Counted from the stretch's first letter, positions 8,207 through 16,197 are shown. The stretch is 30,463 nucleotides of DNA from Clostridiales bacterium (GCA_004556545.1 SFGO01000023.1:1-30463), one strand, 5' to 3'. A program made the numbers and translations. The notes: generated by a model not told the origin, from the letters alone.

Positions 8207-9040
8207 TCACAATAGTCCGCGCAGGACGCTGACGGCGGCGGTAAACGCCGCCATGTTGGAAGGATACCGGCAGACCTCGCCTATCACACCGGCGCCGCCC
8301 TCTTTTTCCAGCGCTTGAAGGCCTTCAAAGACCATCAGGTGCGGCTCGACCGTTACGCAGCGGCCGCCGTTTCTTTTGAAATCGTTCAGGATCAGCGGAA
8401 CGTTGCCGATGCCCCTGCCCGCAGGAACGACGCTGCCGTCTTTCAATGCGTCCTTGATGTGCAGATATTTGACATAGGGCCGGATCAGGCCCCAGGCATG
8501 AAGCGTATCCACCCCGCACTGAACGTAATTGGCCGGGTCGAAGATCGCTTTGATCTCGGGAAGCGCCTGATGAATTTCAAGACAGCGCTCCGGAATATCG
8601 CCGTAAATGCCCTTTTCGTTTTCATGGCAAAGGGTCACGCCGCTGCCTTCTGCAATCCGGCAGAACAGGGCCAAACGCTCGAGGACTTTCGCCTTCGCAG
8701 CCGCCCGGTTTTCTTCGGGCGTAAAGAAGGAAAAGAGCCGGATGTTCTCGGCACCCAAAAGAGCCGCCAATTCGAGTGTGCGTTTGAATTTTTCGGTATG
8801 GAGCGCAAAATCGTCTTTTTCCAGATCGATTTTGCCGATCGGCGAACCGATCGTCCAAACCTTCAGTCCGGCGTCGTCCAGCTTTTTTCGGACTTCCCGC
8901 GCCTTCTGGTCGGAGATTTCGGCGATATTCACCCCGTCGACGTTTCGGATTTCCAGTCCGTCCAGCCCGTTTTGCCGCATCGCCTTGATCTGTTCATCCA
9001 TGCAGGGGCTTGCTTCGTCCGCAAATGCGTAAATTTTCAT
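8207..9040 (-). CDS. Sugar phosphate isomerase/epimerase, TIM barrel
   Basis: A second xylose isomerase-like TIM-barrel protein, 277 residues from the ATG at 9040. It is only distantly similar to the next gene. The expected metal ligands are visible in order: a glutamate in CHENEKGIYGD, an aspartate in IFDPANYVQCG, a histidine in LHIKDAL and a glutamate in VTVEPHL. An upstream in-frame start exists inside the SDR gene. The ATG at 9040 is preferred because it lies ten bases after the SDR stop, begins at the usual first strand (MKIYAFADE) and has an AAAGGG site. It is the second gene of the operon. The substrate is unknown. Confidence 0.87.
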   Translation of the reverse strand: MKIYAFADEASPCMDEQIKAMRQNGLDGLEIRNVDGVNIAEISDQKAREVRKKLDDAGLKVWTIGSPIGKIDLEKDDFALHTEKFKRTLELAALLGAENIRLFSFFTPEENRAAAKAKVLERLALFCRIAEGSGVTLCHENEKGIYGDIPERCLEIHQALPEIKAIFDPANYVQCGVDTLHAWGLIRPYVKYLHIKDALKDGSVVPAGRGIGNVPLILNDFKRNGGRCVTVEPHLMVFEGLQALEKEGGAGVIGEVCRYPSNMAAFTAAVSVLRGLL

Positions 9041-9050
9041 TTTTACCCTT

Positions 9051-9875
9051 TTACACTCCCGAATAGGCCGAGAAGCCGCCGTCAATCGGGATGGTAACGC
9101 CGGTCACAAAGCCCGCCCTGTTTTCATCCAGCAGCCATTCCACAGCGCCCCAAAGTTCTTCCGCCTCGCCGAATCTGCCCATGGGCGTGGCTCTTAAAAT
9201 TTTCTCCGTCCGGGCGGTCGGCGTGCCGTCCTCGTTAAACAGCAGCGCCCGGTTCTGGTTGGTCACAAAAAATCCCGGGGCGATGGCATTGACGCGGATG
9301 TGCTCCTTGGCAAAATGCACCGCGAGCCATGCCGTAAAGTTGGTGACTGCCGCCTTTGCCGCCGAATAGGCGGGAATCTTGGTAAGCGGACGGTAGGCGT
9401 TCATGGAGGAAATATTCAGCACCGAGCAGCCTGCTCTGCCGAGCATATCCGGCATAAAGACCTGACTGGGCAAAAGCACGCCTTTGAGATTCAGGTCGAA
9501 AACAAAATCAAACCCCTTTTCGTCTATGTTGAAAAAGGTCAGAAGATCCTTTGCCGATTCGTCGCCGGGTTCGTATTCCTCATGGGCCGTGGTGCATTTG
9601 GGATTGTTTCCGCCTGCGCCGTTGATCAGAATATCGCATTTTCCAAGCTCTTTCAGAATAGCGCGATGGACTTCTTCGAGATTCGCTTTATCCAGCACAT
9701 TGCACCCGTAGGCCCGGGCGACGCCGCCTGCCGCGGCGATTTTGTCGGCGACCTTTTGGGCTGCCGCCTCGTTTAGATCAAGCAAAGCGACCCGATGGCC
9801 CTTTCCGGCCAGAAATTCGGCAAAGCCCGAACACAGCACTCCGCCTGCCCCTGTGATGACGACTACTTTTTCCAT
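9051..9875 (-). CDS. SDR oxidoreductase, D-mannonate oxidoreductase-like
   Basis: Short-chain dehydrogenase of 274 residues. The cofactor loop is TGAGGVLCSG near the N-terminus, NGAGGN follows strand 4, and the catalytic Ser and Tyr-Lys lie in NISSMNA and YSAAKAA. The inserted segment around residues 95-130 and the C-terminal ATPMGRFGEAEELWGAVEWL resemble the SDR-type D-mannonate (fructuronate) oxidoreductases of Bacillota (UxuB/YjmF). The specific activity remains an inference, and no uxuA is in the window. It is the first well-supported gene of the minus-strand sugar operon, with an AAGGAGAA site eight bases before its ATG. It faces the AraC-type regulator across a shared intergenic region. 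Confidence 0.85.
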   Translation of the reverse strand: MEKVVVITGAGGVLCSGFAEFLAGKGHRVALLDLNEAAAQKVADKIAAAGGVARAYGCNVLDKANLEEVHRAILKELGKCDILINGAGGNNPKCTTAHEEYEPGDESAKDLLTFFNIDEKGFDFVFDLNLKGVLLPSQVFMPDMLGRAGCSVLNISSMNAYRPLTKIPAYSAAKAAVTNFTAWLAVHFAKEHIRVNAIAPGFFVTNQNRALLFNEDGTPTARTEKILRATPMGRFGEAEELWGAVEWLLDENRAGFVTGVTIPIDGGFSAYSGV

Positions 9876-10027
9876 GATGAATTCTCCTTCACATTGAAAA
9901 TTAGCCCGTTCTCCTCCGCCTGCTTTTTCAGCCTTTTCAGGCTTTCCTCCGGAAGGACCTCGCCCGGCTTGACGCTGCAGACGGCGGTTGCGGCGGAGCG
10001 CATATTCGGTATCTGCCGAAAGAACAT
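9863..10027 (-). CDS. Possible 54-residue small ORF or gene remnant
   Basis: An ATG-initiated frame in the leader of the sugar operon ends inside the first codons of the SDR gene, a coupling-like overlap. The residues look protein-like (PGEVLPEESLKRLKK, then QAEENGLIF). I do not recognise the family, and the nearest GGAG is 17 bases from the ATG, too far for a good ribosome site. The frame stays open upstream of the ATG for about 30 codons without a start, which also fits the tail of a truncated gene. Confidence 0.22.
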   Translation of the reverse strand: MFFRQIPNMRSAATAVCSVKPGEVLPEESLKRLKKQAEENGLIFNVKENSSWKK

Positions 10028-10125
10028 TTTCGTTGATCCGTCAGCTCCTTTTGATCGGAGGGCAGCTTTTTCGGCAGGCCTTACGGCGCTATGCCGGTGC
10101 GATAGGCTGACCTCCTCTTTTCATT

Positions 10126-10131
10126 ATTATA
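10126..10131 (-). promoter_or_regulatory. -10 box of the sugar operon promoter
   Basis: A consensus TATAAT on the minus strand with no good -35 box at 16-18 bp, which suggests an activator-dependent promoter. The palindrome at 10146-10158 lies where an activator would contact the -35 region. A start near 10119 would give a leader of about 240 bases before the SDR gene. Confidence 0.5.
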
Positions 10132-10145
10132 AACGAGCAATAAAT

Positions 10146-10158
10146 ACAATGAAATTGT
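10146..10158. promoter_or_regulatory. Palindromic operator candidate ACAAT-N3-ATTGT
   Basis: A perfect 5 bp inverted repeat with a GAA spacer, in the AT-rich gap between the divergent sugar operon and araC-type gene. Its position next to the TATAAT box suggests a site for the adjacent regulator, although AraC proteins more often bind direct repeats. Confidence 0.4.
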
Positions 10159-10176
10159 TAATATCGCCTTTCGAGA

Positions 10177-10205
10177 TTGCAAATGTTGCACAAATATGCT
10201 ACGAT
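10177..10205 (+). promoter_or_regulatory. Candidate promoter of the AraC-type regulator
   Basis: TTGCAA (10177-10182) and TACGAT (10200-10205) lie 17 bp apart, with an extended TGC before the -10 box. The start site would be near 10212, leaving only about nine bases before the ATG at 10221. If this promoter is used, translation would be nearly leaderless. Confidence 0.45.
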
Positions 10206-10220
10206 GGAGCGGGTGATCGA

Positions 10221-11102
10221 ATGGCGACGTTTTTTTCTTATTCGGACAGAGATATCGGAATGAGCTACAGCCGCGATGAAAAGCCTGTTCCGTCCGACTT
10301 CAAAATGCATACCCATGAATGGTACGAATTGTATTATTTTATCGGCGGCAGCGGGATCTACCGGGTCGAGGGCACCCCTTATCCGCTCGAGTACGGCGAT
10401 ATACTGATCATGCGCCCTTCGGAGGCCCACTATATCGACCTGACGGATGACAAACCGTATACCCGGCTTTCCATCCATTTCAAGGCGGAGCTGTTGAGCT
10501 GCATCGATCCGAACGGTCGGCTGCTGGCGCCGTTTCACGACCGCAAGATCGGCGCCTTCAACCGTTACAAAGCGGAAAATTTCAAGAGCGACGCTTATCA
10601 GATTTTTCTTCAGAACATCATGACCGACAGCCCGGACAGGCGCGTTCAGACCCTCGCCAATCTTTTGCCGCTGCTAAACGAAATAGCCGGTGCATTCGCC
10701 GCCATCGACGATACACAGGTGAAGGAATCCCTTGACAGCAGGATGATCGCCTATATCAACCGACATATTTTTGAGGATATTACGCTGGAGGATATCTGCC
10801 GCAAATATTATATCAGCAAGACTTATCTTTGCCGTATTTTTAAGAAAGCCACCGGGTCGACTGTGGAGGAATACCGAACGGTCAAAAGGCTGGTCCATGC
10901 CAAACAGATGATCCTTTCGGGCATGCCGCCCACCAAAGCCTATTTGCAGTGCGGCTTTCGCGATTATTCGGTATTTTATCGGGCTTATAAAAAACAGTAC
11001 GGGCGGCCGCTGAGCAGGAGCGCCGATGAGGCGCTGATCCTCCCTTCGAGCGCCGCTGCCAAGAACGCACCCCGTCACGCCCAGTCCGTTGAGCCTGTCT
11101 GA
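10221..11102 (+). CDS. AraC family transcriptional regulator
   Basis: A 293-residue regulator with an N-terminal cupin-type sugar-sensing domain (HTHEWYELYYFIGGSGIY, then YGDILIMRPSEAHYI). The C-terminal AraC domain has two helix-turn-helix units: ITLEDICRKYYISKTYLCRI, then the region with CGFRDYSVFYRAYKKQYG. It probably controls the divergent sugar operon. The ATG at 10221 is preferred, with GGAG eleven bases upstream and homology to the cupin domain starting soon after. An ATG at 10149 would add 24 residues, but it falls inside a palindrome and has no ribosome site. The short tail after the HTH is variable in this family. Confidence 0.9.
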   Translation: MATFFSYSDRDIGMSYSRDEKPVPSDFKMHTHEWYELYYFIGGSGIYRVEGTPYPLEYGDILIMRPSEAHYIDLTDDKPYTRLSIHFKAELLSCIDPNGRLLAPFHDRKIGAFNRYKAENFKSDAYQIFLQNIMTDSPDRRVQTLANLLPLLNEIAGAFAAIDDTQVKESLDSRMIAYINRHIFEDITLEDICRKYYISKTYLCRIFKKATGSTVEEYRTVKRLVHAKQMILSGMPPTKAYLQCGFRDYSVFYRAYKKQYGRPLSRSADEALILPSSAAAKNAPRHAQSVEPV

Positions 11103-11116
11103 AACAACGAAAAGCC

Positions 11117-11159
11117 AAAAGCCCCCGTTTTTTCCTTTTGGGGACAAAACGGGGGCTTT
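11117..11159. terminator. Bidirectional terminator between araC-type gene and permease scar
   Basis: AAAGCCCCCGTTTT (11118-11131) pairs over 14 bp with AAAACGGGGGCTTT (11146-11159). T-tracts are short on both sides: TTT on the plus strand, TTTT plus a second TTTT on the minus strand. It can end the AraC-type gene and the minus-strand transcript arriving from 13147. Confidence 0.8.
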
Positions 11160-11173
11160 GAGTGAAACTTGGC

Positions 11174-11227
11174 TCAGGATTTGACCGCGCCGGTGGTCAG
11201 GCCGTTGAGGATCTGCTTCTGCGCCAG
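11174..11227 (-). pseudogene. C-terminal remnant of a sugar ABC transporter permease
   Basis: The last 17 codons of a frame read LAQKQILNGLTTGAVKS and then stop. This is the characteristic C-terminus of CUT1-family sugar permeases (MalG-type, usually ending in GLTxGAVKG). Upstream in the same frame the similarity ends within about ten codons, and the frame meets the stop codon of the DUF6020-like gene at 11258. No other part of the permease is in the window. It marks a deletion, insertion or assembly junction next to the sugar island. Confidence 0.7.
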
Positions 11228-11257
11228 CGCATGGTCTGGAGACTCGAACCCCGCTGT

Positions 11258-13147
11258 TCATGGCTTTTCCGCCCGCTCCGGGCGAAAGTCGTTCATAAGG
11301 CAGAGCGCAGCCGGCCACAGCGGCAGGGACGCCATGGTGGGCAGCAGGTAGCGAATGTACACTTCCGGGCAGAACAGGGTGGCGGCAGCCGTAATCAGCG
11401 AAGGGATCATCACCAGCAGCGTTTTTCTCCGCCGCAGGATCCAGGAAACATAGGCCAGCAGGATCATGCCGTTGACGCAGAAGCCCATGCTGGCGAAATT
11501 TCCGATCAGGGGAAGCCGGTCGAAACGGAAGTACCATTCCGTCAGCGCCCGCTGCCAGCTCATCAGGGGCCGGATCTCTTCCAGATTGAAAAACTGCGTT
11601 TCGTGAAAGGCGTAGGGATAGGTATACTGCTCGATATCCGCATAGCTGTGATAGGTGGGAACGTTCTGCTGCAGGTCGAACATCCAGTAGTTCATGTTCA
11701 GCAGCGCGTCCAGATAGTCCACCGGATACTGACGGAACTGTTTCCACCAGAATTGCAGATAAGCCTTCGGGGAATGCTGCCCCCGCTCCAGCACATCCAC
11801 CGTGGTTTTGACGCCGTCCGCGTGGGACGGGTCATAGCGCTCCGCCAGCTGATCGTAATCGATCATCGTGCTCACGGCGGCTTTTTCTTCCTCCGATACG
11901 CCCTCGCCGCCGTAGAGCTGGGCTACCCGGGCCGTCTGCTGGAAGGGAACGGACAGATAATCGTAGAACCGAACCTCTTCCAGCCCCAGAATTTTGGTCG
12001 CGGCGGCGTTGGCTCCTGCGCTCAGGCCGAAGGCCAGCGCGCCGCACAGGAGCAGACAGGGAATCCTCCGCCGGAGCGCCGGACGGCGGCAGAGAAGGAG
12101 CAGCATGGCGGCAAGGCAGGGAACCGCTACGGATACGCCGTTGTAACGGGTCAGCACCGCCAGCAGACAGGTCAGCGTCAGCAGCGCCCAGCGGGATTTC
12201 TTCCGGCAGAAGGCTTCCGGATCCGCCAGAAATTCCATCAGGAGCACGCCCAGCAGCAGCATCCACACCATGTACTGCGCATCCTTGCCCAGCGTGGTGA
12301 TCCAGCCGATATAGATGGGATTGACCGCGAAAAGCGTCAGCGCCAGAAGCTGCACCCAGCGGGGTGCTTTCCGGGTGTGCATCAGCCACAGGGCGTAGCT
12401 CAGCGTCAGCATCAGACTGAACGCCTGGAACAGCATAATGGCAAAATAAGCCCAGTTCACATTGCCCAGCTTTTCGCCCAATAGAAACGCGCCGCCGTAC
12501 AAAAGGGTTCCCGTCGGCGGAAAGGTGTTGTTTTTCGGAGAAAGACCGATGACCATCCGAATGGGCATGACCACGTCCAGATGAATCACGCCCGGATATT
12601 TAATCACAATCTGCCAGCCGTAGGCGGCCAGCAGCACCAGAAAGGGAAAGCCGAAGGGATGCCGGTTCCAGAACGCGCCAAAGCGGCCTTCTTCCCGGGG
12701 ACGGCTCAGCCATTCCGCCAGCGCCCGGAGCGCGTAAAGAAACCACAGGGACATGCCCGCCCAGATGATCAGGCTTTTCAAAATCTGAAAGCTGTTCTGC
12801 CACAGAAGGCGGACGGTTTCTCCCGCCCGCATGGCCGCGCACAGAAGCGCCATGCCGCCCAGAAGGGCGCTGAGCAGATATTCGCCTGCCTTCGCGCCCG
12901 CCGCGCGGCGAAGCAGATAACGCCGGGCCAGCCAAAACGCCACCACCAGTACGCAGGCTGCGGCCAGCGGCTCCGGCTGAAACGAGGCGGCGGTTCGACC
13001 GATCAGCTGATACAGAAAGCCGCCCGCATCCGCCGCATCCGGCTTCAGCTTTCGGGCGACAGTCATATCCAGACCCGCAGCGAGCGTCATCAGCAGCGCT
13101 GCCAGCGCCGCCGCACCCGTTCGGGCCGTCCTTTGTGTTTCTTTCAA
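11258..13147 (-). CDS. DUF6020-like multi-pass membrane protein
   Basis: Predicted integral membrane protein of 629 residues with about a dozen hydrophobic segments. It starts with an N-terminal anchor (residues 12-27) and contains two soluble stretches. The layout resembles GT-C-type glycosyltransferases. Motifs such as IKYPGVIHLDVVMPIRM and WITTLGKDAQYMVWMLLLG are typical of the DUF6020 family found in Bacillota. The family assignment is from memory of the pattern, and no catalytic activity can be assigned. The start is a TTG with GGGAGG nine bases upstream; no ATG occurs before residue 20. It is the last gene of an operon with plsY-like, glycosyltransferase and hlyC-like genes, which points to a role in envelope glycolipid or polymer assembly. 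Confidence 0.75.
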   Translation of the reverse strand: MKETQRTARTGAAALAALLMTLAAGLDMTVARKLKPDAADAGGFLYQLIGRTAASFQPEPLAAACVLVVAFWLARRYLLRRAAGAKAGEYLLSALLGGMALLCAAMRAGETVRLLWQNSFQILKSLIIWAGMSLWFLYALRALAEWLSRPREEGRFGAFWNRHPFGFPFLVLLAAYGWQIVIKYPGVIHLDVVMPIRMVIGLSPKNNTFPPTGTLLYGGAFLLGEKLGNVNWAYFAIMLFQAFSLMLTLSYALWLMHTRKAPRWVQLLALTLFAVNPIYIGWITTLGKDAQYMVWMLLLGVLLMEFLADPEAFCRKKSRWALLTLTCLLAVLTRYNGVSVAVPCLAAMLLLLCRRPALRRRIPCLLLCGALAFGLSAGANAAATKILGLEEVRFYDYLSVPFQQTARVAQLYGGEGVSEEEKAAVSTMIDYDQLAERYDPSHADGVKTTVDVLERGQHSPKAYLQFWWKQFRQYPVDYLDALLNMNYWMFDLQQNVPTYHSYADIEQYTYPYAFHETQFFNLEEIRPLMSWQRALTEWYFRFDRLPLIGNFASMGFCVNGMILLAYVSWILRRRKTLLVMIPSLITAAATLFCPEVYIRYLLPTMASLPLWPAALCLMNDFRPERAEKP

Positions 13148-13175
13148 AAGCGATTTCCTCCCTGCCTCCGCTGTT

Positions 13176-13808
13176 TTACGCGCCTTCTCTGATGCGGCGG
13201 AGCTTTTCCCGATCCAGATGCCGGACGATGGCGATTCCGGCGATCAGCCCGCAGCCCATGCCAACGCTTCGTAGCCCGATCACGGTGTAGTACGTGCAGG
13301 CGGCTACGGCAAAAACGGCAAAGGCCACGATGCTGCGGATCCGGTTCGGCTTGATGACCCAGATGACGGAAAAGAAAAGGTAGGGCACGGCCAGAAACAG
13401 CACCGTGGGCATGGGCAGCAGCGCCAGCAGTACGCCGAAGGCGGTGGCAATGCATTTGCCGCCGCTGAAATGATCGAAGGGGGCGGTGGCATGGCCCAGC
13501 ACCGGGGCCATCATCACAGCGGCAAAGGGCATGGGCGCTACGCCTACCGTATGGGCCGCCAGATAGACGGGCAGGAAGCCCTTGGAGGCGTCGAAAAACA
13601 GGCAAAGAATGCCCATGGGCACGCCGCAGTATTGGAAAACATTGGCCGCGCCCGGGTTATGGTCGTCGCTGAGGGCGCACACGTCCTTGTGCAGCACCCG
13701 GCGGGGGATCCAGCGGCAGAACATGATGCTGCCCATCAGATACCCGGCGACGATGTGCAGCGTCCACACCATCATGGGATCCTGCGCTTGCAGGTAGCGA
13801 ATCATCAT
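13176..13808 (-). CDS. PlsY-like glycerol-3-phosphate acyltransferase
   Basis: Membrane acyltransferase-like protein of 210 residues with about six hydrophobic segments. It is related to PlsY, which transfers an acyl group from acyl-phosphate to glycerol 3-phosphate in phospholipid synthesis. PlsY signatures are recognisable but altered: GSIMF (residues 26-30), HNPGAANVF (50-58) in place of GSGNxGATN, FDASKG (72-77), PVLGH (102-106) and FSGGKCIATAFG (114-125) in place of the usual GGKGxAT. It may be a divergent PlsY or a paralogue with another substrate. Its ATG overlaps the TGA of the upstream glycosyltransferase gene, so translation is probably coupled; no good ribosome site is visible. Confidence 0.82.
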   Translation of the reverse strand: MMIRYLQAQDPMMVWTLHIVAGYLMGSIMFCRWIPRRVLHKDVCALSDDHNPGAANVFQYCGVPMGILCLFFDASKGFLPVYLAAHTVGVAPMPFAAVMMAPVLGHATAPFDHFSGGKCIATAFGVLLALLPMPTVLFLAVPYLFFSVIWVIKPNRIRSIVAFAVFAVAACTYYTVIGLRSVGMGCGLIAGIAIVRHLDREKLRRIREGA

Positions 13809-14917
13809 TGGTTCAGTATAAACTGCGCGATTGTGCGGGCGGCATGAAGCGGGAGCGTCTCCCGCTGCGCCCTGCGCATCCTTTCCGCCCGCTCCGGGTC
13901 GGAAGCGAGCTCCATGGCAAAGGCAACGGCTTCTTCGTCGCTCTGTGCGCTCAGCGCCATGCCGTGCTGCTGGAAAAACGCCGCGTTGCAGGTTTCGCAG
14001 CCGGGAATGGCCTTTACCGCCACAAAGGGGACGTTGGCCGCAGCGGCCTCCGTGCTGGTCAGTCCGCCGGGCTTGGAGAGCATCACGTCGGCGGCCCGCA
14101 TGTATACGGGCACCTGATCGGTAAAGGGCACGGGCCGGATGCGTCCGTCCGCGCCGTAGCGCTGCCGGATGGTTTCGCCCAGACTTTCGTTGTGCCCCAC
14201 CAGAACCTGCGCCAGCATGGTCTTATCCGCCGCAGCCAGAAAAGCGTCGCACAGCCCCAGCAGGCTTTCGCAGCCCACGCCGCCGGTCATGATGAGAAAC
14301 AGCTTTCGCTCTTCGGGAATTCCCAGCCGGGAACGCGCTTCCTGCCGGGAAAGAGGGGAGTCGAACGCCGGAGAGACCGGGATGCCGAAGGGATACAGCT
14401 TTTCGGCGGGCAGCCCCCGGCGGATCAGATCCTCCGACAGGCTTTCGTGGGGCGTAAAATAACCGTCCAGCTCCGTTTCCGCCAGGAAGGGAATGCAGGT
14501 ATAGTCCGTCATGATCCCGTAGGCGGGAATGCCGCTCTTGCCCCGCTTTTTCAGCGCGGTCATGGCTTCCATGCCGTACAGGTGGGTGCAGACCACGTCC
14601 GTGTAGCGCTGCGCCTCCAGAAAGCGGTTCAGCCGTTCGGCGTAGGCCGCGTTGGCCAGATAAACGGGCGATACCCAGCCCGTGGCGTCGTAGAGCGCGC
14701 CTGCCTTGTACAGCGCGCCGAAAGCCCCGGGACTGCGGCGGATCATGCCGTTATAGAAAGAAGAAATAAAGTGCTGCGCGTGTTTCCCCTGAAAGGAGAC
14801 CGGATCCATGATCCGGGAAGGAACTTCCAGCGCGTCAAAGGCGCTGTGCATGGCCCGGGCGGCGCTGTTGTGGCCCTCGCCCGTAAAGCAGCTCAGGATC
14901 AGAATTCTCCGCTCCAA
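13805..14917 (-). CDS. MGDG synthase-type glycosyltransferase (GT28)
   Basis: Glycosyltransferase of 370 residues resembling monogalactosyldiacylglycerol synthase and processive diacylglycerol glucosyltransferase (UgtP-type). These enzymes add a sugar from a UDP-sugar to diacylglycerol at the inner membrane face. The N-terminal MGDG-synthase domain has SCFTGEGHNSAARA (residues 9-22). The C-terminal GT28 domain has MTGGVG (210-215) and SKPGGLTSTEAA (281-292), the nucleotide-sugar binding region. The start is a TTG with GGAGG seven bases upstream. It overlaps plsY-like by four bases and follows the hlyC-like gene by 24 bases. A role in anchor glycolipid synthesis is inferred; the donor sugar is not determined. 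Confidence 0.88.
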   Translation of the reverse strand: MERRILILSCFTGEGHNSAARAMHSAFDALEVPSRIMDPVSFQGKHAQHFISSFYNGMIRRSPGAFGALYKAGALYDATGWVSPVYLANAAYAERLNRFLEAQRYTDVVCTHLYGMEAMTALKKRGKSGIPAYGIMTDYTCIPFLAETELDGYFTPHESLSEDLIRRGLPAEKLYPFGIPVSPAFDSPLSRQEARSRLGIPEERKLFLIMTGGVGCESLLGLCDAFLAAADKTMLAQVLVGHNESLGETIRQRYGADGRIRPVPFTDQVPVYMRAADVMLSKPGGLTSTEAAAANVPFVAVKAIPGCETCNAAFFQQHGMALSAQSDEEAVAFAMELASDPERAERMRRAQRETLPLHAARTIAQFILNQ

Positions 14918-14941
14918 AGTCGAACCTCCTCTCGGCCCGCG

Positions 14942-16195
14942 TCAGGCCTCGGCGGCGGGCAGCGCGGTGGCCTGCACCTCCATCACATGACGGCCGTCGG
15001 TTTTCAGCACGTCAAACCGCCATTTTTCCCATTGGAAGGAGTCCCCCGGCTTGGGAATGTTTTCGGTCTGTTCCATCACCCAGCCGCCTACCGTGCTGGC
15101 GTCCGCGTCTTCGATTTCCTGATCCAGCGCGTCCTCCAGCTCATCCAGCGGCGTATCGCCAAGGATCAGCAGGGAGCCGTCCTTGCCGCGGCGGATATTG
15201 ACCTGCACCTGATCGTGCTCGTCCCAGATTTCGCCCACCAGCTCTTCCAGAATGTCCTCCATGGTGACGATACCGGCGGTGCCGCCGTACTCGTCCGCAA
15301 CCACGGCCATCTGGCTGCGGGTGCGCTGCATCAGCTTCAGCGTAGTGCTGACCTGCGCCGTTTCCGGCACGAACAGGGGCTTTTTCATCAGCTCCTGCAG
15401 GGTGCAGGGGCCCTTCTGCAGCCGGTGGAAAAAGTCCTTCTGGTGCAGAATGCCCACGATATGGTCCAGCGATTCGTCATAGACCGGCAGGCGGGAATGC
15501 TTGCTGTTTTGCAGAATCTCCACCACTTCCTCCTGGGTGGAGTCCAGCGGCACGCCTTCCACCTTGACCCGTGGCGTGAGGATATCCGTCAGGCTGCGGT
15601 CGTCGAACAGCTCGATGCTGTTTTTGAGCAGATCGCCCTCGTCCTCGTTCATGCCGCCCTCCTGCTGCACCTCGTCCACCAGCGTCAGCAGCTCGTCCTG
15701 CGAGAAGGTGCGGTCGTTTTCAAAGTGGAACACGCGGCAGAGCAGCTTTTTCCAGCCGGAAAAGATCGCGTTGATGGGCTTTAGGATCACCAGCAGCACC
15801 CGCATGATGGGCGTTACGGCCATGGCGAAGCTCTCCGGCATTTCCTTGGCGATGCTTTTGGGCGTGATTTCGCCGAAGATCAGCACCACCACCGTACAGA
15901 CGATGGTGGAGACCGTCGGGCCGGACGAAGAGCCCATCAGATCCACAAACAGCACCGTGCCGATGGAAGCCAGAGAGATATTGACGATATTATTGCCCAC
16001 CAGAATGGAGGACAGCAGGCTGTCGTAATTTTCCGAAAGCTTCAGCGCCGCCGCAGCCCGTTTGTTGCCTTTCTCGGCCATGTTTTTCAGCCGTGTTCGG
16101 TTCAAAGCTGAAAACGACGTTTCCGTCGCGGAAAAGAAGCTGGACATGGCCAGCAATGCGATCATAATCAAAATCTGAATCAAATGACCATCCAC
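14942..16195 (-). CDS. CNNM/CorC/HlyC family membrane protein
   Basis: Member of the hemolysin-C/CorC family, 417 residues, implicated in Mg2+ or other divalent cation transport rather than haemolysis. An N-terminal DUF21 (CNNM) transmembrane domain covers about residues 1-190, with FSATETSFSALNRTRL. A pair of CBS domains follows (about 205-325, with LTDILTPRVKVEGVPLD and HIVGILHQKDFF). The C-terminal CorC/HlyC domain is at about 335-412. The start is a GTG with GGGAGG seven bases upstream; the nearby ATG is out of frame. It is the first gene of the operon that continues with the glycosyltransferase, plsY-like and DUF6020-like genes. Confidence 0.9.
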   Translation of the reverse strand: MDGHLIQILIMIALLAMSSFFSATETSFSALNRTRLKNMAEKGNKRAAAALKLSENYDSLLSSILVGNNIVNISLASIGTVLFVDLMGSSSGPTVSTIVCTVVVLIFGEITPKSIAKEMPESFAMAVTPIMRVLLVILKPINAIFSGWKKLLCRVFHFENDRTFSQDELLTLVDEVQQEGGMNEDEGDLLKNSIELFDDRSLTDILTPRVKVEGVPLDSTQEEVVEILQNSKHSRLPVYDESLDHIVGILHQKDFFHRLQKGPCTLQELMKKPLFVPETAQVSTTLKLMQRTRSQMAVVADEYGGTAGIVTMEDILEELVGEIWDEHDQVQVNIRRGKDGSLLILGDTPLDELEDALDQEIEDADASTVGGWVMEQTENIPKPGDSFQWEKWRFDVLKTDGRHVMEVQATALPAAEA

Positions 16196-16197
16196 AG

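Noticed and set aside
11228..11256. tRNA 3'-end-like sequence GGTTCGAGTC next to the permease scar
   Set aside because: A T-loop-like run is present, but the flanks do not form acceptor, D or anticodon arms.
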